Below are positions 24,738 to 32,441 of a stretch of DNA of 64,000 bases, piece after piece (within the stretch, counting starts at the first letter, position 1; every line of letters starts with the position of its first letter). A program made the position numbers and the translations under genes. Where the stretch lies: contig JAHBVC010000002.1 in assembly GCA_019637755.1 (NCBI GenBank), forward strand, positions 62,001 through 126,000, in the 5' to 3' direction. This DNA comes from Anaerolineales bacterium. Its GTDB lineage: Bacteria > Chloroflexota > Anaerolineae > Anaerolineales > UBA11579. The notes under the pieces are model-generated. The model ran no database searches, was not told the DNA's origin, and was given only the letters and a program-made list of their open reading frames with translations.

Positions 24738-25601
24738 CTAGTCCGCAAACAGGTCTGTGGCGCGGTAACTATCCGGCGTGGGTGGGTAGATGCGCGTAAA
24801 GCGGTCTTTGTTGCCCAGCCAGCGGGCGATCACTTCGAGCAGGTTGGAGCCAATGAAACGCCCCCCACCCTGGCTGGCATGCGCCGCATCGGCTTGGTCT
24901 TTGCGCGCCTGCACACGGCGATAGTTGATCGTGACGTGTGGCGCGGTGTCCTTATCGCGCGCCAAGCGGGTGAGGTCGATGTCTTTGTTGCGCCCCACCT
25001 TGGAGGGATCTTTGCCTACCAAGCGCATCAAGAACACAGCGCGGCGCAGGCGGGCGCGGTTACGGGCACTGACGTATAGCTTGGCGGGCTGGTAGGCCGC
25101 GCCGGCCGCGGGGTACTGGGTGGCGTCGCCGGCAGCGTGGAAAGCGGCCAGCGTGGCTTGATGGATGTGAATATGATCCGGGTGATAGTAGCCACCGGTC
25201 TCGTCAAAGGTCACCACCACCTGCGGTTTGAGACGGCGGATCTCGGCGACAATGCGCCCGGCCACCTGCTCCAGCGGCGCCTGCACCAGCGCCTGCGGAT
25301 TGGTGTTGTCCTCAGAGCCCACCATGCCGCTATCGCGATAGTTCAGGAAGATGACACTCTTGAGCCCGAGCGCCTCCGCGGCGCGCATCAGCTCGGCTTC
25401 GCGCAGCTCGGCGATGGTTTTATATTTGGCCAGATACTCAGGGTCTACTGTGCCGGCTTCACCGCGGGTAGCGCAGATCAGGTGCACATCCACGCCTTGC
25501 GTGTCGTAGTAAGCAATCGTGCCCCCCATGCCAAAGGATTCATCATCCGGGTGGGCCAGCACGATCAAAATGGTCTTGCGGGGGTTAGTGTCTGCGTCCA
25601 T
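24738..25601 (-). CDS. PIG-L family deacetylase
   Basis: The 287-residue protein has the zinc motif LAHPDDESFGMGG near residue 15, CATRGEAGTV near 45, and the second histidine site DHIHIHQATLAAF near 145. These are the marks of LmbE/MshB/BshB-type N-acetylglucosaminyl deacetylases. It hydrolyses the N-acetyl group of a GlcNAc-linked substrate, for instance in bacillithiol or mycothiol synthesis or glycan modification. A TATAAT box lies 11 nt before the ATG. No thiol-synthesis partners are next to it. Confidence 0.88.
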   Translation of the reverse strand: MDADTNPRKTILIVLAHPDDESFGMGGTIAYYDTQGVDVHLICATRGEAGTVDPEYLAKYKTIAELREAELMRAAEALGLKSVIFLNYRDSGMVGSEDNTNPQALVQAPLEQVAGRIVAEIRRLKPQVVVTFDETGGYYHPDHIHIHQATLAAFHAAGDATQYPAAGAAYQPAKLYVSARNRARLRRAVFLMRLVGKDPSKVGRNKDIDLTRLARDKDTAPHVTINYRRVQARKDQADAAHASQGGGRFIGSNLLEVIARWLGNKDRFTRIYPPTPDSYRATDLFAD

Positions 25602-25612
25602 GGCGAAGGTTC

Positions 25613-25618
25613 ATTATA
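25613..25618 (-). promoter_or_regulatory. -10 box of the PIG-L deacetylase gene
   Basis: TATAAT on the minus strand ends 11 nt before the ATG at 25601, implying a leader of only a few nucleotides. Confidence 0.45.
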
Positions 25619-25640
25619 GTCCTGGCGCGGGGTAGATGCG

Positions 25641-26813
25641 CTAATACACCGGCAGGTCTGGGTCTACTTGCTCTGCCCAGGCGTTTATGCCACCCACCAG
25701 GTTACGCACGTCAGCAAAGCCGGCCGCCTGCAGGTACTCCACCACGCGTTGCGAGCGCGCCCCGCTATGGCACATCACTACATAGCTGGCCGCCGGGTCA
25801 AGCTCCGCCAGGCGCGCCGGGATCTGCATCATGGGAATATCCAGCGTACCCTCAAGGCGCGCAATCGCCAGCTCATGCGGTTCGCGCACATCGATCACGG
25901 TCAGGGCCGCGCCGTCGGCGCGCTGCTGGGCCAATTCGGCCGGGGAAATCTCGTTCGGGTTTTGCATGGCTACCTCATGGTTGGACTCAGCGGGCAAACC
26001 GCAGAATGCCTGGTAATCGATCAGGTGGATAGAGTCTGGCGGCAGGCTGCACACTGGGCAGGCCGGGTTTTTGCGCAGGCGCACGGTGTCCGTTTGCATC
26101 TCCAGCGCGTTGAACATCAGCAGGCGCCCTACCAGCGGTGCACCGATGCCCAGCAGCAGCTTGATGGCTTCGCTGGCTTGCAAGCTGCCAATGATGCCGG
26201 GCAGGCTGCCCAGCACACCGCCCTCGGCACAACTGGGTACCGTGCCCGGCTCGGGCGGTTGCGGGAATAGGCAGCGATAGCAGGGACCGCCCGGCGCAGC
26301 GAAGACACTCACCTGGCCGTCAAACCGATAGATGGAACCATACACGAACGGAATGCCCAGCTTGAGGCAGACATCATTGACCAGGTAGCGGGTGGGAAAG
26401 TTGTCGCTGCCGTCGATAATCAGGTCGTACCCCTGGGCAATCTCCAGCGCCGTGGCCGAATCAAAGCGCTGCGCCAGCGCCTGCACTTCAATGTGCGGGT
26501 TGATCTCCAGCATGCGTTGGCGCGCCGAGTCAACCTTGCGCTGGCCCACCTGCGGCGTGCCGTGGATCACCTGGCGCTGCAGGTTAGAAGCATCGACGCG
26601 GTCATCATCCACCAGGCCAATGCGCCCCACCCCGGCCGCGGCCAGGTACATCGCCGCCGGCGAACCCAGGCCGCCAGCACCGATGAGCAGCACCGCCGCA
26701 GCACGTAGCTTCTGCTGGCCGGCCAACCCCACTTCAGGAATGAGCAAATGGCGCGAATAGCGCTGTAGTTCGGACGCCGTCAACGCCGTAGGGGCAACCG
26801 CCGGAGTGGGCAT
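25641..26813 (-). CDS. moeZ: MoeB/ThiF-type adenylyltransferase with C-terminal rhodanese domain
   Basis: The 390-residue protein activates the C-terminal glycine of a ubiquitin-fold sulfur carrier (MoaD or ThiS type) and then sulfurates it. The E1-like domain has LLIGAGGLGSPAAMYLAAAGVG (near 40), the DDRVDASNLQRQ arginine motif, DGSDNFPTRYLVND and the zinc cysteines GPCYRCLFP and CPVC. The rhodanese domain starts near residue 285 and has catalytic Cys in MCHSGARSQR. It lies in the same direction as folP and folK but has its own TATAAC box. No carrier gene is adjacent; the ubiquitin-like gene at 63598 is far away. Confidence 0.9.
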   Translation of the reverse strand: MPTPAVAPTALTASELQRYSRHLLIPEVGLAGQQKLRAAAVLLIGAGGLGSPAAMYLAAAGVGRIGLVDDDRVDASNLQRQVIHGTPQVGQRKVDSARQRMLEINPHIEVQALAQRFDSATALEIAQGYDLIIDGSDNFPTRYLVNDVCLKLGIPFVYGSIYRFDGQVSVFAAPGGPCYRCLFPQPPEPGTVPSCAEGGVLGSLPGIIGSLQASEAIKLLLGIGAPLVGRLLMFNALEMQTDTVRLRKNPACPVCSLPPDSIHLIDYQAFCGLPAESNHEVAMQNPNEISPAELAQQRADGAALTVIDVREPHELAIARLEGTLDIPMMQIPARLAELDPAASYVVMCHSGARSQRVVEYLQAAGFADVRNLVGGINAWAEQVDPDLPVY

Positions 26814-26819
26814 GGCACA

Positions 26820-26825
26820 GTTATA
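26820..26825 (-). promoter_or_regulatory. -10 box of the MoeB-rhodanese gene, apparently leaderless
   Basis: TATAAC on the minus strand lies 6 nt before the ATG with no Shine-Dalgarno between. Confidence 0.5.
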
Positions 26826-26839
26826 CCCCTGGCCGGCGT

Positions 26840-27709
26840 TTAGCCGCCATGGCGCACAATCGCATCCGTCATGCGCGCCACACGCACGATGGGCTCAACA
26901 TCGTGCACACGCACGATGTTGGCGCCGCGCACGATGCTGACGGCGACCGCAGCGGCGGTACCTTCCATGCGCTGGTCTGGCGGCAGATCGAGCGTGTAGC
27001 CGATGAAGGATTTGCGCGAGGGGCCAACCAGTAACGGATACCCGAGATCGCGCAGCTCGCCGCCGCGGTCTAACAGTTCCAGATTCTGCTCCACCGTTTT
27101 GCCAAAGCCAATACCGGGGTCAAGGACGATGTACTCATCGGAAATGCCAGCAGCATGCGCTATCGAGATGCTTTCGAGTAGCTCATTGCGAATGTCACCG
27201 AGTAGCTCGTTGTATTCAACGCCCACATAGCGGCCGCCCAGGCGCTCGCGCACCTCGGCGTTGGCGGGCTGGCTGCGATTGTGCATCAGCACCACCGGCA
27301 CGCGCCGCGCCGCAATCAACGGCGCCAACGCCGGGTCCGCGCGCAAGCCCCACACATCGTTCACCAGTGCGGCACCCGCATCCAGGGCAGCGGCCGCCGT
27401 GCTGGCCTTATAGGTATCGATGGATATGGGCGTATCGAATTCGGCGGCCAAGGCCTGCACAACCGGGAGCACGCGGGCCAGCTCGTCTTCAGCGCTCACC
27501 GGCTGGCTGCCCGGCCGCGTACTCTCGCCGCCCACATCCAGCAAATCGACGCCTGCGGCAACAAAGCGGCGCGCCTGCTCCACTGCCGCAGCCACGACCT
27601 GTTCCTGTGAATACAAGCCATCACCAGAGAAGCTGTCTGGCGTGATGTTGAGAATACCCATCACATAGGTGCGGCTGCCCCAATGAAACTCATGCTTACC
27701 GATCTTCAT
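26840..27709 (-). CDS. folP: Dihydropteroate synthase
   Basis: The 289-residue enzyme joins p-aminobenzoate to the pterin pyrophosphate in folate synthesis. It has MGILNITPDSFSGDG (near 17), GVDLLDVGGESTRPGSQPV (near 54), ISIDTYKA, ALVNDVWGL, LDPGIGFGKTVEQN and VGPSRKSFIG, all family motifs. Its start overlaps the folK stop by 14 nt, so the two are translated together. Confidence 0.96.
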   Translation of the reverse strand: MKIGKHEFHWGSRTYVMGILNITPDSFSGDGLYSQEQVVAAAVEQARRFVAAGVDLLDVGGESTRPGSQPVSAEDELARVLPVVQALAAEFDTPISIDTYKASTAAAALDAGAALVNDVWGLRADPALAPLIAARRVPVVLMHNRSQPANAEVRERLGGRYVGVEYNELLGDIRNELLESISIAHAAGISDEYIVLDPGIGFGKTVEQNLELLDRGGELRDLGYPLLVGPSRKSFIGYTLDLPPDQRMEGTAAAVAVSIVRGANIVRVHDVEPIVRVARMTDAIVRHGG

Positions 27710-28214
27710 GCTGTGCTCCCGGCGTGAACTGCATTACCCCGCTGGCGTCTTGCGCCGCCAGCAGCTCGGCCACGGTGGCGGCGAGGCCGGGCACGGCCAG
27801 TTGAGGGGCGAGCTCGGCCAATGGCACCAGCACGAAGGCCCGCTCCGCCAGGCGCGGGTGCGGTATGGTCAAGCGGGCCTCAGCTTCGCCGAGGTCCACT
27901 TGAAAATCACCGTACAGCAGAATATCGATATCAATCTCGCGCGGGCCGTAGCGAAAGCTGGCCACCCGCCCTACCTGCTGCTCAATATGCTTGATATGTG
28001 CTAGCAACTCCTGCGGGCTCAGTTCGGTCTCGGCTTCCACCACCATATTCAGGAAGCGCGCTTGCTCGACGTAGCCCCATGGCTCGGTTTCGTAGACCGT
28101 GCTGCGGCGCACCATGCGCACGGCGGGGGTAAGGGCGGCGAGGGCCGCTTCCAGATTCGCCATACGCTCCCCGCGGTTGCTGCCTAAGCCAAGATAGATG
28201 GTCGTGACAGTCAT
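27696..28214 (-). CDS. folK: 2-amino-4-hydroxy-6-hydroxymethyldihydropteridine pyrophosphokinase
   Basis: The 172-residue enzyme transfers pyrophosphate from ATP to the pterin that FolP then uses. It shows YLGLGSNRGERMANLEAAL, STVYETEPWG, FLNMVVEAET, the metal motif YGPREIDIDILLYGD, and IPHPRLAERAFVLVPLAELAP. The start at 28214 gives MTVTTIYLGLGSN; the longer frame to 28328 runs into a palindrome and is rejected. A TATACT box is 7 nt upstream. Confidence 0.95.
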   Translation of the reverse strand: MTVTTIYLGLGSNRGERMANLEAALAALTPAVRMVRRSTVYETEPWGYVEQARFLNMVVEAETELSPQELLAHIKHIEQQVGRVASFRYGPREIDIDILLYGDFQVDLGEAEARLTIPHPRLAERAFVLVPLAELAPQLAVPGLAATVAELLAAQDASGVMQFTPGAQHEDR

Positions 28215-28221
28215 GGGGAGG

Positions 28222-28227
28222 AGTATA
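28222..28227 (-). promoter_or_regulatory. -10 box of folK, apparently leaderless
   Basis: TATACT on the minus strand ends 7 nt before the ATG; the gap is pyrimidine-rich and has no ribosome binding site. Confidence 0.5.
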
Positions 28228-28267
28228 AGGGATGGAAATTCGAAAGAGTGGAGAACAATGTCATTTA

Positions 28268-28325
28268 GTTGCTTGGTCGCATGGTCGCTTGGCCAATTGA
28301 CCAAGCGACCATGCGACCAGCCAAC
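28268..28325. repeat. 25-bp inverted repeat between folK and tRNA-Ser
   Basis: Arms at 28268-28292 and 28301-28325 pair over 25 bp with two mismatches around an 8-nt loop. The arms contain GCTTGGTCGCATGGTCGCTT words, related to the hairpin at 14591-14651. Confidence 0.9.
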
Positions 28326-28335
28326 CATTAAAACT

Positions 28336-28357
28336 ATCGATTAATCAATTAATCGAT
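28336..28357. repeat. Perfect 10-bp-arm AT palindrome upstream of tRNA-Ser
   Basis: ATCGATTAAT, a CA spacer and ATTAATCGAT. It lies 16 nt before the TATAAT box of the tRNA gene and carries the GATTA word seen at 198-372. Confidence 0.8.
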
Positions 28358-28372
28358 GGCCTAGGAGTTAGT

Positions 28373-28378
28373 TATAAT
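28373..28378 (+). promoter_or_regulatory. -10 box of tRNA-Ser
   Basis: A perfect TATAAT lies 14 nt before the mature 5' end of the tRNA. No clear -35 box is seen; the AT palindrome covers that position. Confidence 0.6.
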
Positions 28379-28392
28379 ACGGGCTCGTATTT

Positions 28393-28479
28393 GGAGAGGT
28401 CGCATAGTCTGGCCTAGTGCGCGCGCTTGGAAAGCGCGTATACCGCAAGGTATCGAGGGTTCGAATCCCTCCCTCTCCG
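28393..28479 (+). tRNA. tRNA-Ser (anticodon GGA)
   Basis: The 87-nt gene has a GGAGAGG/CCTCTCC acceptor stem and a G discriminator at 28479. The anticodon stem CGCGC/GCGCG holds a TTGGAAA loop (anticodon GGA at 28429-28431). A long class II variable arm (about ATACC-GCAA-GGTAT) and a GAGGGTTCGAATCCCTC T-arm follow. It reads UCC and UCU codons. No CCA is encoded. An intrinsic terminator follows at 28496. Confidence 0.95.
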
Positions 28480-28495
28480 CTGCACCGTTCTGCAT

Positions 28496-28520
28496 ACGAC
28501 GCCGCCTTTGGCGTCGTTTT
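28496..28520 (+). terminator. Intrinsic terminator after tRNA-Ser
   Basis: ACGACGCC, a 6-nt loop and GGCGTCGT are followed by TTTGTT. It lies 16 nt past the tRNA. Confidence 0.85.
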
Positions 28521-28537
28521 GTTATCCGGAGGTGGAA

Positions 28538-28999
28538 ATGACCCAGAGCCAATTGCTACGCATGGACAATATCGGCATCGTGGTGGAATCCCTCGATGCG
28601 GCCATCGCCTTCTTTGGCGAGATCGGCCTGACGCTGGAAGGCCGCACCCTGGTCGAGGGCACCTGGGCCGGCCGCGTCACTGGCCTGGGCGATCAGACGG
28701 TGGAGATCGCCATGCTGGTAACGCCGGATGGGCACAGCCGCATTGAACTGTGCCGCTACCTGGCCCCCGCCATCGCCGCAGATCACCGCCGCGCCCCGGT
28801 GAACTCGCTCGGCTACCTGCGCGCCATGTTCGCCGTGCGCGGGCTGGATGCACTGCTGGCCCGCCTGACCGCGCAGGGTGCTACGCTGGTGGGCGAAGTG
28901 GTTCAATTCGAGAACAGTTACCGCCTGTGCTACCTGCGCGGCCCCGAAGGCATTTTGGTGGGCCTGGCAGAGCCGCTGGAACCATCGGCCACGCCTTGA
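28538..28999 (+). CDS. VOC (glyoxalase/bleomycin-resistance fold) family protein
   Basis: The 153-residue protein has two paired beta-alpha-beta-beta-beta modules. The first starts RMDNIGIVVESLDAAIAFFGEIGL and has SRIELCRYLAP; the second has GYLRAMFAVRGLDALLARLTAQGA and LCYLRGPEGILVGLAEPL with the usual metal-site Glu. VOC proteins are metal-dependent lyases, isomerases or dioxygenases, or binding proteins; the substrate cannot be told. GGAGGTGG precedes the ATG at 28538. The stop overlaps the -35 box of the following arsR-type promoter. Confidence 0.85.
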   Translation: MTQSQLLRMDNIGIVVESLDAAIAFFGEIGLTLEGRTLVEGTWAGRVTGLGDQTVEIAMLVTPDGHSRIELCRYLAPAIAADHRRAPVNSLGYLRAMFAVRGLDALLARLTAQGATLVGEVVQFENSYRLCYLRGPEGILVGLAEPLEPSATP

Positions 29000-29024
29000 C
29001 ATTCCGCCCGCTGTGTTATATAAC
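28996..29024 (+). promoter_or_regulatory. Promoter of the ArsR-SRPBCC operon
   Basis: A perfect -35 TTGACA (28996-29001), a 17-nt spacer and -10 TATAAC (29019-29024). The -10 box lies inside the operator palindrome. Confidence 0.8.
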
Positions 29025-29044
29025 TAGATAGTTATATAACACAG
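29011..29044. promoter_or_regulatory. Operator palindrome of the ArsR-type regulator
   Basis: Two perfect 16-bp arms, CTGTGTTATATAACTA and its complement, around GA. The palindrome covers the -10 box and the start of transcription and ends 1 nt before the regulator's ATG, as expected for autorepression. Confidence 0.85.
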
Positions 29045-29045
29045 C

Positions 29046-29384
29046 ATGAGCACCGCTACCGACACTCTCAGTCTCACCTTCGCCGCCCTGGCTGACCCGA
29101 CGCGGCGCGCCATCCTAGAACGCCTGACGCGTGGCGCCGCCACGGTCAATGAGCTGGCTGCGCCCTTCGCCATGAGCCAGCCAGCCATCTCTAAGCACCT
29201 CAAGGTGCTGGAGAAGGCCGGGCTGATCACACGCGGCCGCCAGGCCCAGGCACGCCCCGCTGAGCTGAACGCCGCCCAGTTGGCGCTGGTGACCGGGTGG
29301 TTGGAGCACACCCGCATCCGCTGGGAAGAGAGCTTCAACAAGCTGGATGATTACTTGAAGACGCTGGATCCAAGCGACCACTAG
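29046..29384 (+). CDS. ArsR-family transcriptional regulator
   Basis: The 112-residue protein is a single winged helix: LADPTRRAILERLTRGAATVNELAAPF, then the recognition helix MSQPAISKHLKVLEKAGLI and the wing GRQAQARPAELN. It lacks a metal-binding ELCVCD motif, so it is the non-metal group usually paired with an SRPBCC protein. It lies directly behind a perfect palindrome that overlaps its own promoter, and 36 nt before the SRPBCC gene it probably controls. Confidence 0.92.
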   Translation: MSTATDTLSLTFAALADPTRRAILERLTRGAATVNELAAPFAMSQPAISKHLKVLEKAGLITRGRQAQARPAELNAAQLALVTGWLEHTRIRWEESFNKLDDYLKTLDPSDH

Positions 29385-29420
29385 GCACCACCCCACGACC
29401 ATCGCCAAAAGGAGAAAACG

Positions 29421-29912
29421 ATGAACAAAATGACGATCACTACCAACGGCGCCGAGCTGTATCTGGAGCGCACCTTCGCCGCCCCGCGCGACAAAGTATG
29501 GGCCGCCTTTACAGACTGCACCCACCTCACGCACTGGTGGGGCCCGCAGGGCTGGGAGCTGACCCACTGCGAGATGGATTTTCGCGAGGGTGGCCGCTGG
29601 CACTATTGCATGACCGGCAAAGACGAGAACGGCGAGACGCTCGAATCCTGGGGCCTGGCGGACTACACCGCCATCAACGCTCCCCGCGAATTTACCTATA
29701 TCGATGCCTTCTCCACCGCCGAAGGCGGCAAAGTGCCCGGCATGCCTGAATCCGAGATCACCATGGAATTTGTGGAGGTGGAAGGCGGCACGCAGGTGCG
29801 CAGCCGCGGCGTCTACGCCTCTGCCGAAGAATTGCAGAAGATCATCGCCATGGGCGTGGAACAGGGCATCACCGAAACCTGGGATCGCCTGGAAGACTTC
29901 CTGGCCAAGTAG
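29421..29912 (+). CDS. SRPBCC (AHSA1-like) domain protein
   Basis: The 163-residue protein has the START/AHSA1 fold pattern: YLERTFAAPRDKVWAAFTD, LTHWWGPQGWELTHCEMDFREGGRWHYCM, and the C-terminal helix AEELQKIIAMGVEQGITETWDRLEDFLAK. The fold binds hydrophobic ligands. Pairs of this protein with an ArsR regulator are common in bacteria and may respond to small molecules. AAAGGAG precedes its ATG and a terminator follows. Confidence 0.9.
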   Translation: MNKMTITTNGAELYLERTFAAPRDKVWAAFTDCTHLTHWWGPQGWELTHCEMDFREGGRWHYCMTGKDENGETLESWGLADYTAINAPREFTYIDAFSTAEGGKVPGMPESEITMEFVEVEGGTQVRSRGVYASAEELQKIIAMGVEQGITETWDRLEDFLAK

Positions 29913-29916
29913 AGAT

Positions 29917-29947
29917 AAAAAACGCCCAGCGCAGGCTGGGCGTTTTT
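29917..29947 (+). terminator. Intrinsic terminator of the ArsR-SRPBCC operon
   Basis: AAAAAACGCCCAGC, loop GCAG, then GCTGGGCGTTTTT. Confidence 0.92.
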
Positions 29948-29963
29948 GTTTTAAACTGGCAGC

Positions 29964-30635
29964 ATGGCAAGCTCGCAAGAATTCAGCCTTGAGGTGGGTG
30001 CGCACGGCCACGTATCCGCCCTGCTGCAGGCACCCAGCCATGCCCTGGCCCTCTTGGCGCTGGCGCACGGCGCCGGCACAGATATGCGCCATGCCAGCAT
30101 GCAAGCCCTGGCCGATGCGCTCGCCGCGGCCGGGATCGCCACCCTGCGTTACAACTTTCCCTACAAAGAATACGGCCGGGGCCGGCCCGACTCGCCCGAA
30201 GTGGCGACGGCCAGCGTGCTGGCCGCCTGTGGGCTGGCGGCCCAAGTGGCGGCCGGGCTGCCGCTATTTGCAGGCGGGCGCTCCTTCGGTGGCCGCATGA
30301 CTACGCTGGCGGCCAGCCAGGCGCCGCTGCCCAACGTGCGCGGGCTGTTGCTGTTCGCCTTTCCGCTGCACTTGGCGGGCAAACCCGCCGTGACGCGGGC
30401 GGCGCACCTGGCCCAGGTGGGCGTGCCCATGTTGTTCCTGCAAGGCAGGCGCGATGCACTGGCCACACCGCAGCTTCTGGAGCGCAGCCTGCAGCCGCTG
30501 CCGCGCGCACAACTCCACTGGCTGGCCGAGGCCGATCATAGTTTCAAGGTGCTCAAACGCTCCGGGCGCACGGATGCCGAAGTGCTGCACGAAGCCGCCC
30601 ATGCCAGTGCGGCGTTTATTCGCTCAGTGGCTTAA
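29964..30635 (+). CDS. Alpha/beta hydrolase (Tex30/KANL3-like dienelactone hydrolase-type)
   Basis: The 223-residue protein has an oxyanion segment LALAHGAGTDMRHASM near residue 33, the nucleophile elbow FAGGRSFGGRM with Ser near residue 107, a conserved FPLHLAGKP segment, Asp in LFLQGRRDALATP, and the His in EADHSFKVLKRSG near residue 193. This set identifies a small hydrolase family seen alone in many bacteria. The substrate is unknown. The gene converges on and slightly overlaps the YibE/F gene. Confidence 0.82.
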   Translation: MASSQEFSLEVGAHGHVSALLQAPSHALALLALAHGAGTDMRHASMQALADALAAAGIATLRYNFPYKEYGRGRPDSPEVATASVLAACGLAAQVAAGLPLFAGGRSFGGRMTTLAASQAPLPNVRGLLLFAFPLHLAGKPAVTRAAHLAQVGVPMLFLQGRRDALATPQLLERSLQPLPRAQLHWLAEADHSFKVLKRSGRTDAEVLHEAAHASAAFIRSVA

Positions 30636-31855
30636 TGGTGGTGATGCCCGTGCGGCTCATGGCTTAGGTCAGCTTCGAGCGCCGGGCCGAGCAAGGGCCG
30701 GATGCGCCCCCAGCCCGACATTTGGGTGGCGGCCCAGCAGGCCACCACCGTAGTCAGCGGCACGGCGGCCATCAGGCCCAGCGAACCCACCAGGGTGCGC
30801 AAAATTTCTTCGGTCACAAATTCACGATTGATAAAGCCAAACCAATCTGCCCCATCGCCGGATACCAGCAGCAGCAAGGGCAGCGCCGCGCCGGTATAGG
30901 CCAGCACCAAGGTATTGACCGTGGCGGCCACATGATCCTGCCCTACGCGCATGCCGCGGCGGTAGAGGGCACGCCAGCCCTGTGTAGGGTCGAGCAGGTA
31001 GAGCTCGAAGATCACCGAGGCTTGCGTGATCACCAGATCGTCGAGCACGCCCAGGCTGCCGATGATGATGCCGCCCAGCACCAGGCCGCGAAAATCAAGG
31101 ATCGCCGAGCTGGGCTGCTGGCTCAGGAACATGGCTTCTTCGCTGCCGAAGCCAGTCATGCGGGCGAACTCAATAAAGTAATCGGCGAGCAGGCCGGTGA
31201 GCAGCAGTGCGATCAGGGTGCCGATCACCGCCGCGTGCGTTTTGATCGTCCAGCCATACACCAGGTAGAGCGTGCCCGCCAGAATCACGAACGAGCCGGC
31301 CACGCTGACCCACACCGGGTCATCCCCCGCCAGAATGCGCGGCAGGATGAAGGCCAGGATCACGGTCAGGCTGAAGCTCATCGAGATCAGGCTGCGCAGC
31401 CCCTTCTTGCCGCTGATGAACAAGGTCACCACCACGAACAAGGCGAACAGCACCGCCAGCGGGCGGCTGCGCACATAATCGGCGTAATAGGCTTGCGGGG
31501 CTACATTGGGCACGGCGCTGATCGTCAACAGCAACTCATCGCCCGCCGAGAAGTACGAGCCGGGCGCCACGATCTGGCGGCGGCCGTAATCGACTTCAAA
31601 GGATTGGCCGGCATATTTGCCCTCGAGCACTTCCACCGAGAGCACCTGGTAGGCCTGCAGCTTGCCGCCCATGTCTACCTGGCCTGCCTGCACAATACCG
31701 GTGACGCGGGCGCGCACGTTATTGCTGGTATAGCCGCTATCATTTTCGGCGGCCGGGGCGCTGCGCACCTGGCCCAGCCAGTAGCCGCCCACAAATACCA
31801 GCACCAGCACCAAGGCCAGCGAGCCGCGCAAACGTTTGAGCATAGAAGTCACCAT
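30632..31855 (-). CDS. YibE/F-family membrane protein
   Basis: The product of about 407 residues starts with a signal-anchor (LKRLRGSLALVLVLVFVGGYWLG). A beta-rich extracytoplasmic domain of about 110 residues follows, with VRARVTGIVQ and EVLEGKYAGQSFEV. About seven membrane helices then carry FISGKKGLRSLISM, GSLGVLDDLVITQASVIFEL and GMRVGQDHVAATVNTLVLAYTGAALP, the YibE/F signatures. The protein ends in a histidine run (HGHHHH). Function is unknown; a transport role is often suggested. The frame extends to 32071 over the PAP2 gene, but that part has no family similarity. Confidence 0.85.
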   Translation of the reverse strand: MVTSMLKRLRGSLALVLVLVFVGGYWLGQVRSAPAAENDSGYTSNNVRARVTGIVQAGQVDMGGKLQAYQVLSVEVLEGKYAGQSFEVDYGRRQIVAPGSYFSAGDELLLTISAVPNVAPQAYYADYVRSRPLAVLFALFVVVTLFISGKKGLRSLISMSFSLTVILAFILPRILAGDDPVWVSVAGSFVILAGTLYLVYGWTIKTHAAVIGTLIALLLTGLLADYFIEFARMTGFGSEEAMFLSQQPSSAILDFRGLVLGGIIIGSLGVLDDLVITQASVIFELYLLDPTQGWRALYRRGMRVGQDHVAATVNTLVLAYTGAALPLLLLVSGDGADWFGFINREFVTEEILRTLVGSLGLMAAVPLTTVVACWAATQMSGWGRIRPLLGPALEADLSHEPHGHHHH

Positions 31856-31898
31856 GGCGGGGTATTGTGCCGTACGCCCGTGCCCGTTGGGGGCGTAG

Positions 31899-32441
31899 TT
31901 AGAAGGCTGCCAGCCAGCCGGCCAAGGTGCTGGACTGCAACAGTTGCAGCGTAACCCAGCCCATCCCCAGACCCAGCGCCCAGCCTGCCAGCACATCTGA
32001 GACGAAGTGCAAGCCGGTGGCCACGCGCGCCAGCCCCACCAGCGGCGCCCATATGCCCAGCAGCACGCCAAACCAGGCCGGGCCGAGCGCTACGGCCAGC
32101 ACGGCCAGCATCGCCGCACGGGCGGCATGCCCCGAAGGGAAGGAATGCGGATCGGCCTTGCGGTAGATCTGGCCCCATTCGCCCGCCGGGCGGGCGCGGC
32201 GCACACTGAATTTGATCACCAGCACCACGATGGCGGTCAGCGCAATGCCCATGAACAGGGCCAAGGCGCGCTGGCGCCACTCGGCGCCGCCGAGCCACAT
32301 GATCAATAGCAAGCCCACGCCCCAGAACCACGAATCACCGGAGTGGCCGAAGAAGATCGCCAGGCGGCGCAGCAGGCCGGGTTGCTCGGCCACGCGCAGG
32401 CGCGCCGACCAGGCGGCATCTTGAGTGAGCCAGTGTTCCAT
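31899..32441 (-). CDS. PAP2-family lipid phosphatase
   Basis: The 180-residue membrane protein has the three phosphatase motifs: KFSVRRARP, SFPSGHAAR and RVATGLHFVSDVLAG, with membrane helices around them. Such enzymes remove phosphate from undecaprenyl pyrophosphate or phosphatidate at the outer face. The gene overlaps the end of the nucleotidyltransferase gene by 1 nt. Confidence 0.92.
   Translation of the reverse strand: MEHWLTQDAAWSARLRVAEQPGLLRRLAIFFGHSGDSWFWGVGLLLIMWLGGAEWRQRALALFMGIALTAIVVLVIKFSVRRARPAGEWGQIYRKADPHSFPSGHAARAAMLAVLAVALGPAWFGVLLGIWAPLVGLARVATGLHFVSDVLAGWALGLGMGWVTLQLLQSSTLAGWLAAF

Noticed and set aside
25641-26813. MoeB-rhodanese protein as the E1 of the ubiquitin-like cluster
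   Set aside because: It is 37 kb away, has the standard sulfur-carrier E1 plus rhodanese layout, and is more simply explained by molybdopterin or thiamine sulfur transfer.
28393-28479. tRNA-Ser as an integration (att) site
   Set aside because: No integrase, no 3'-end duplication and no foreign gene block next to it.
30632-32071. YibE/F gene starting at 32071
   Set aside because: The added residues overlap the PAP2 gene and have no family similarity; the signal-anchor begins near 31855.
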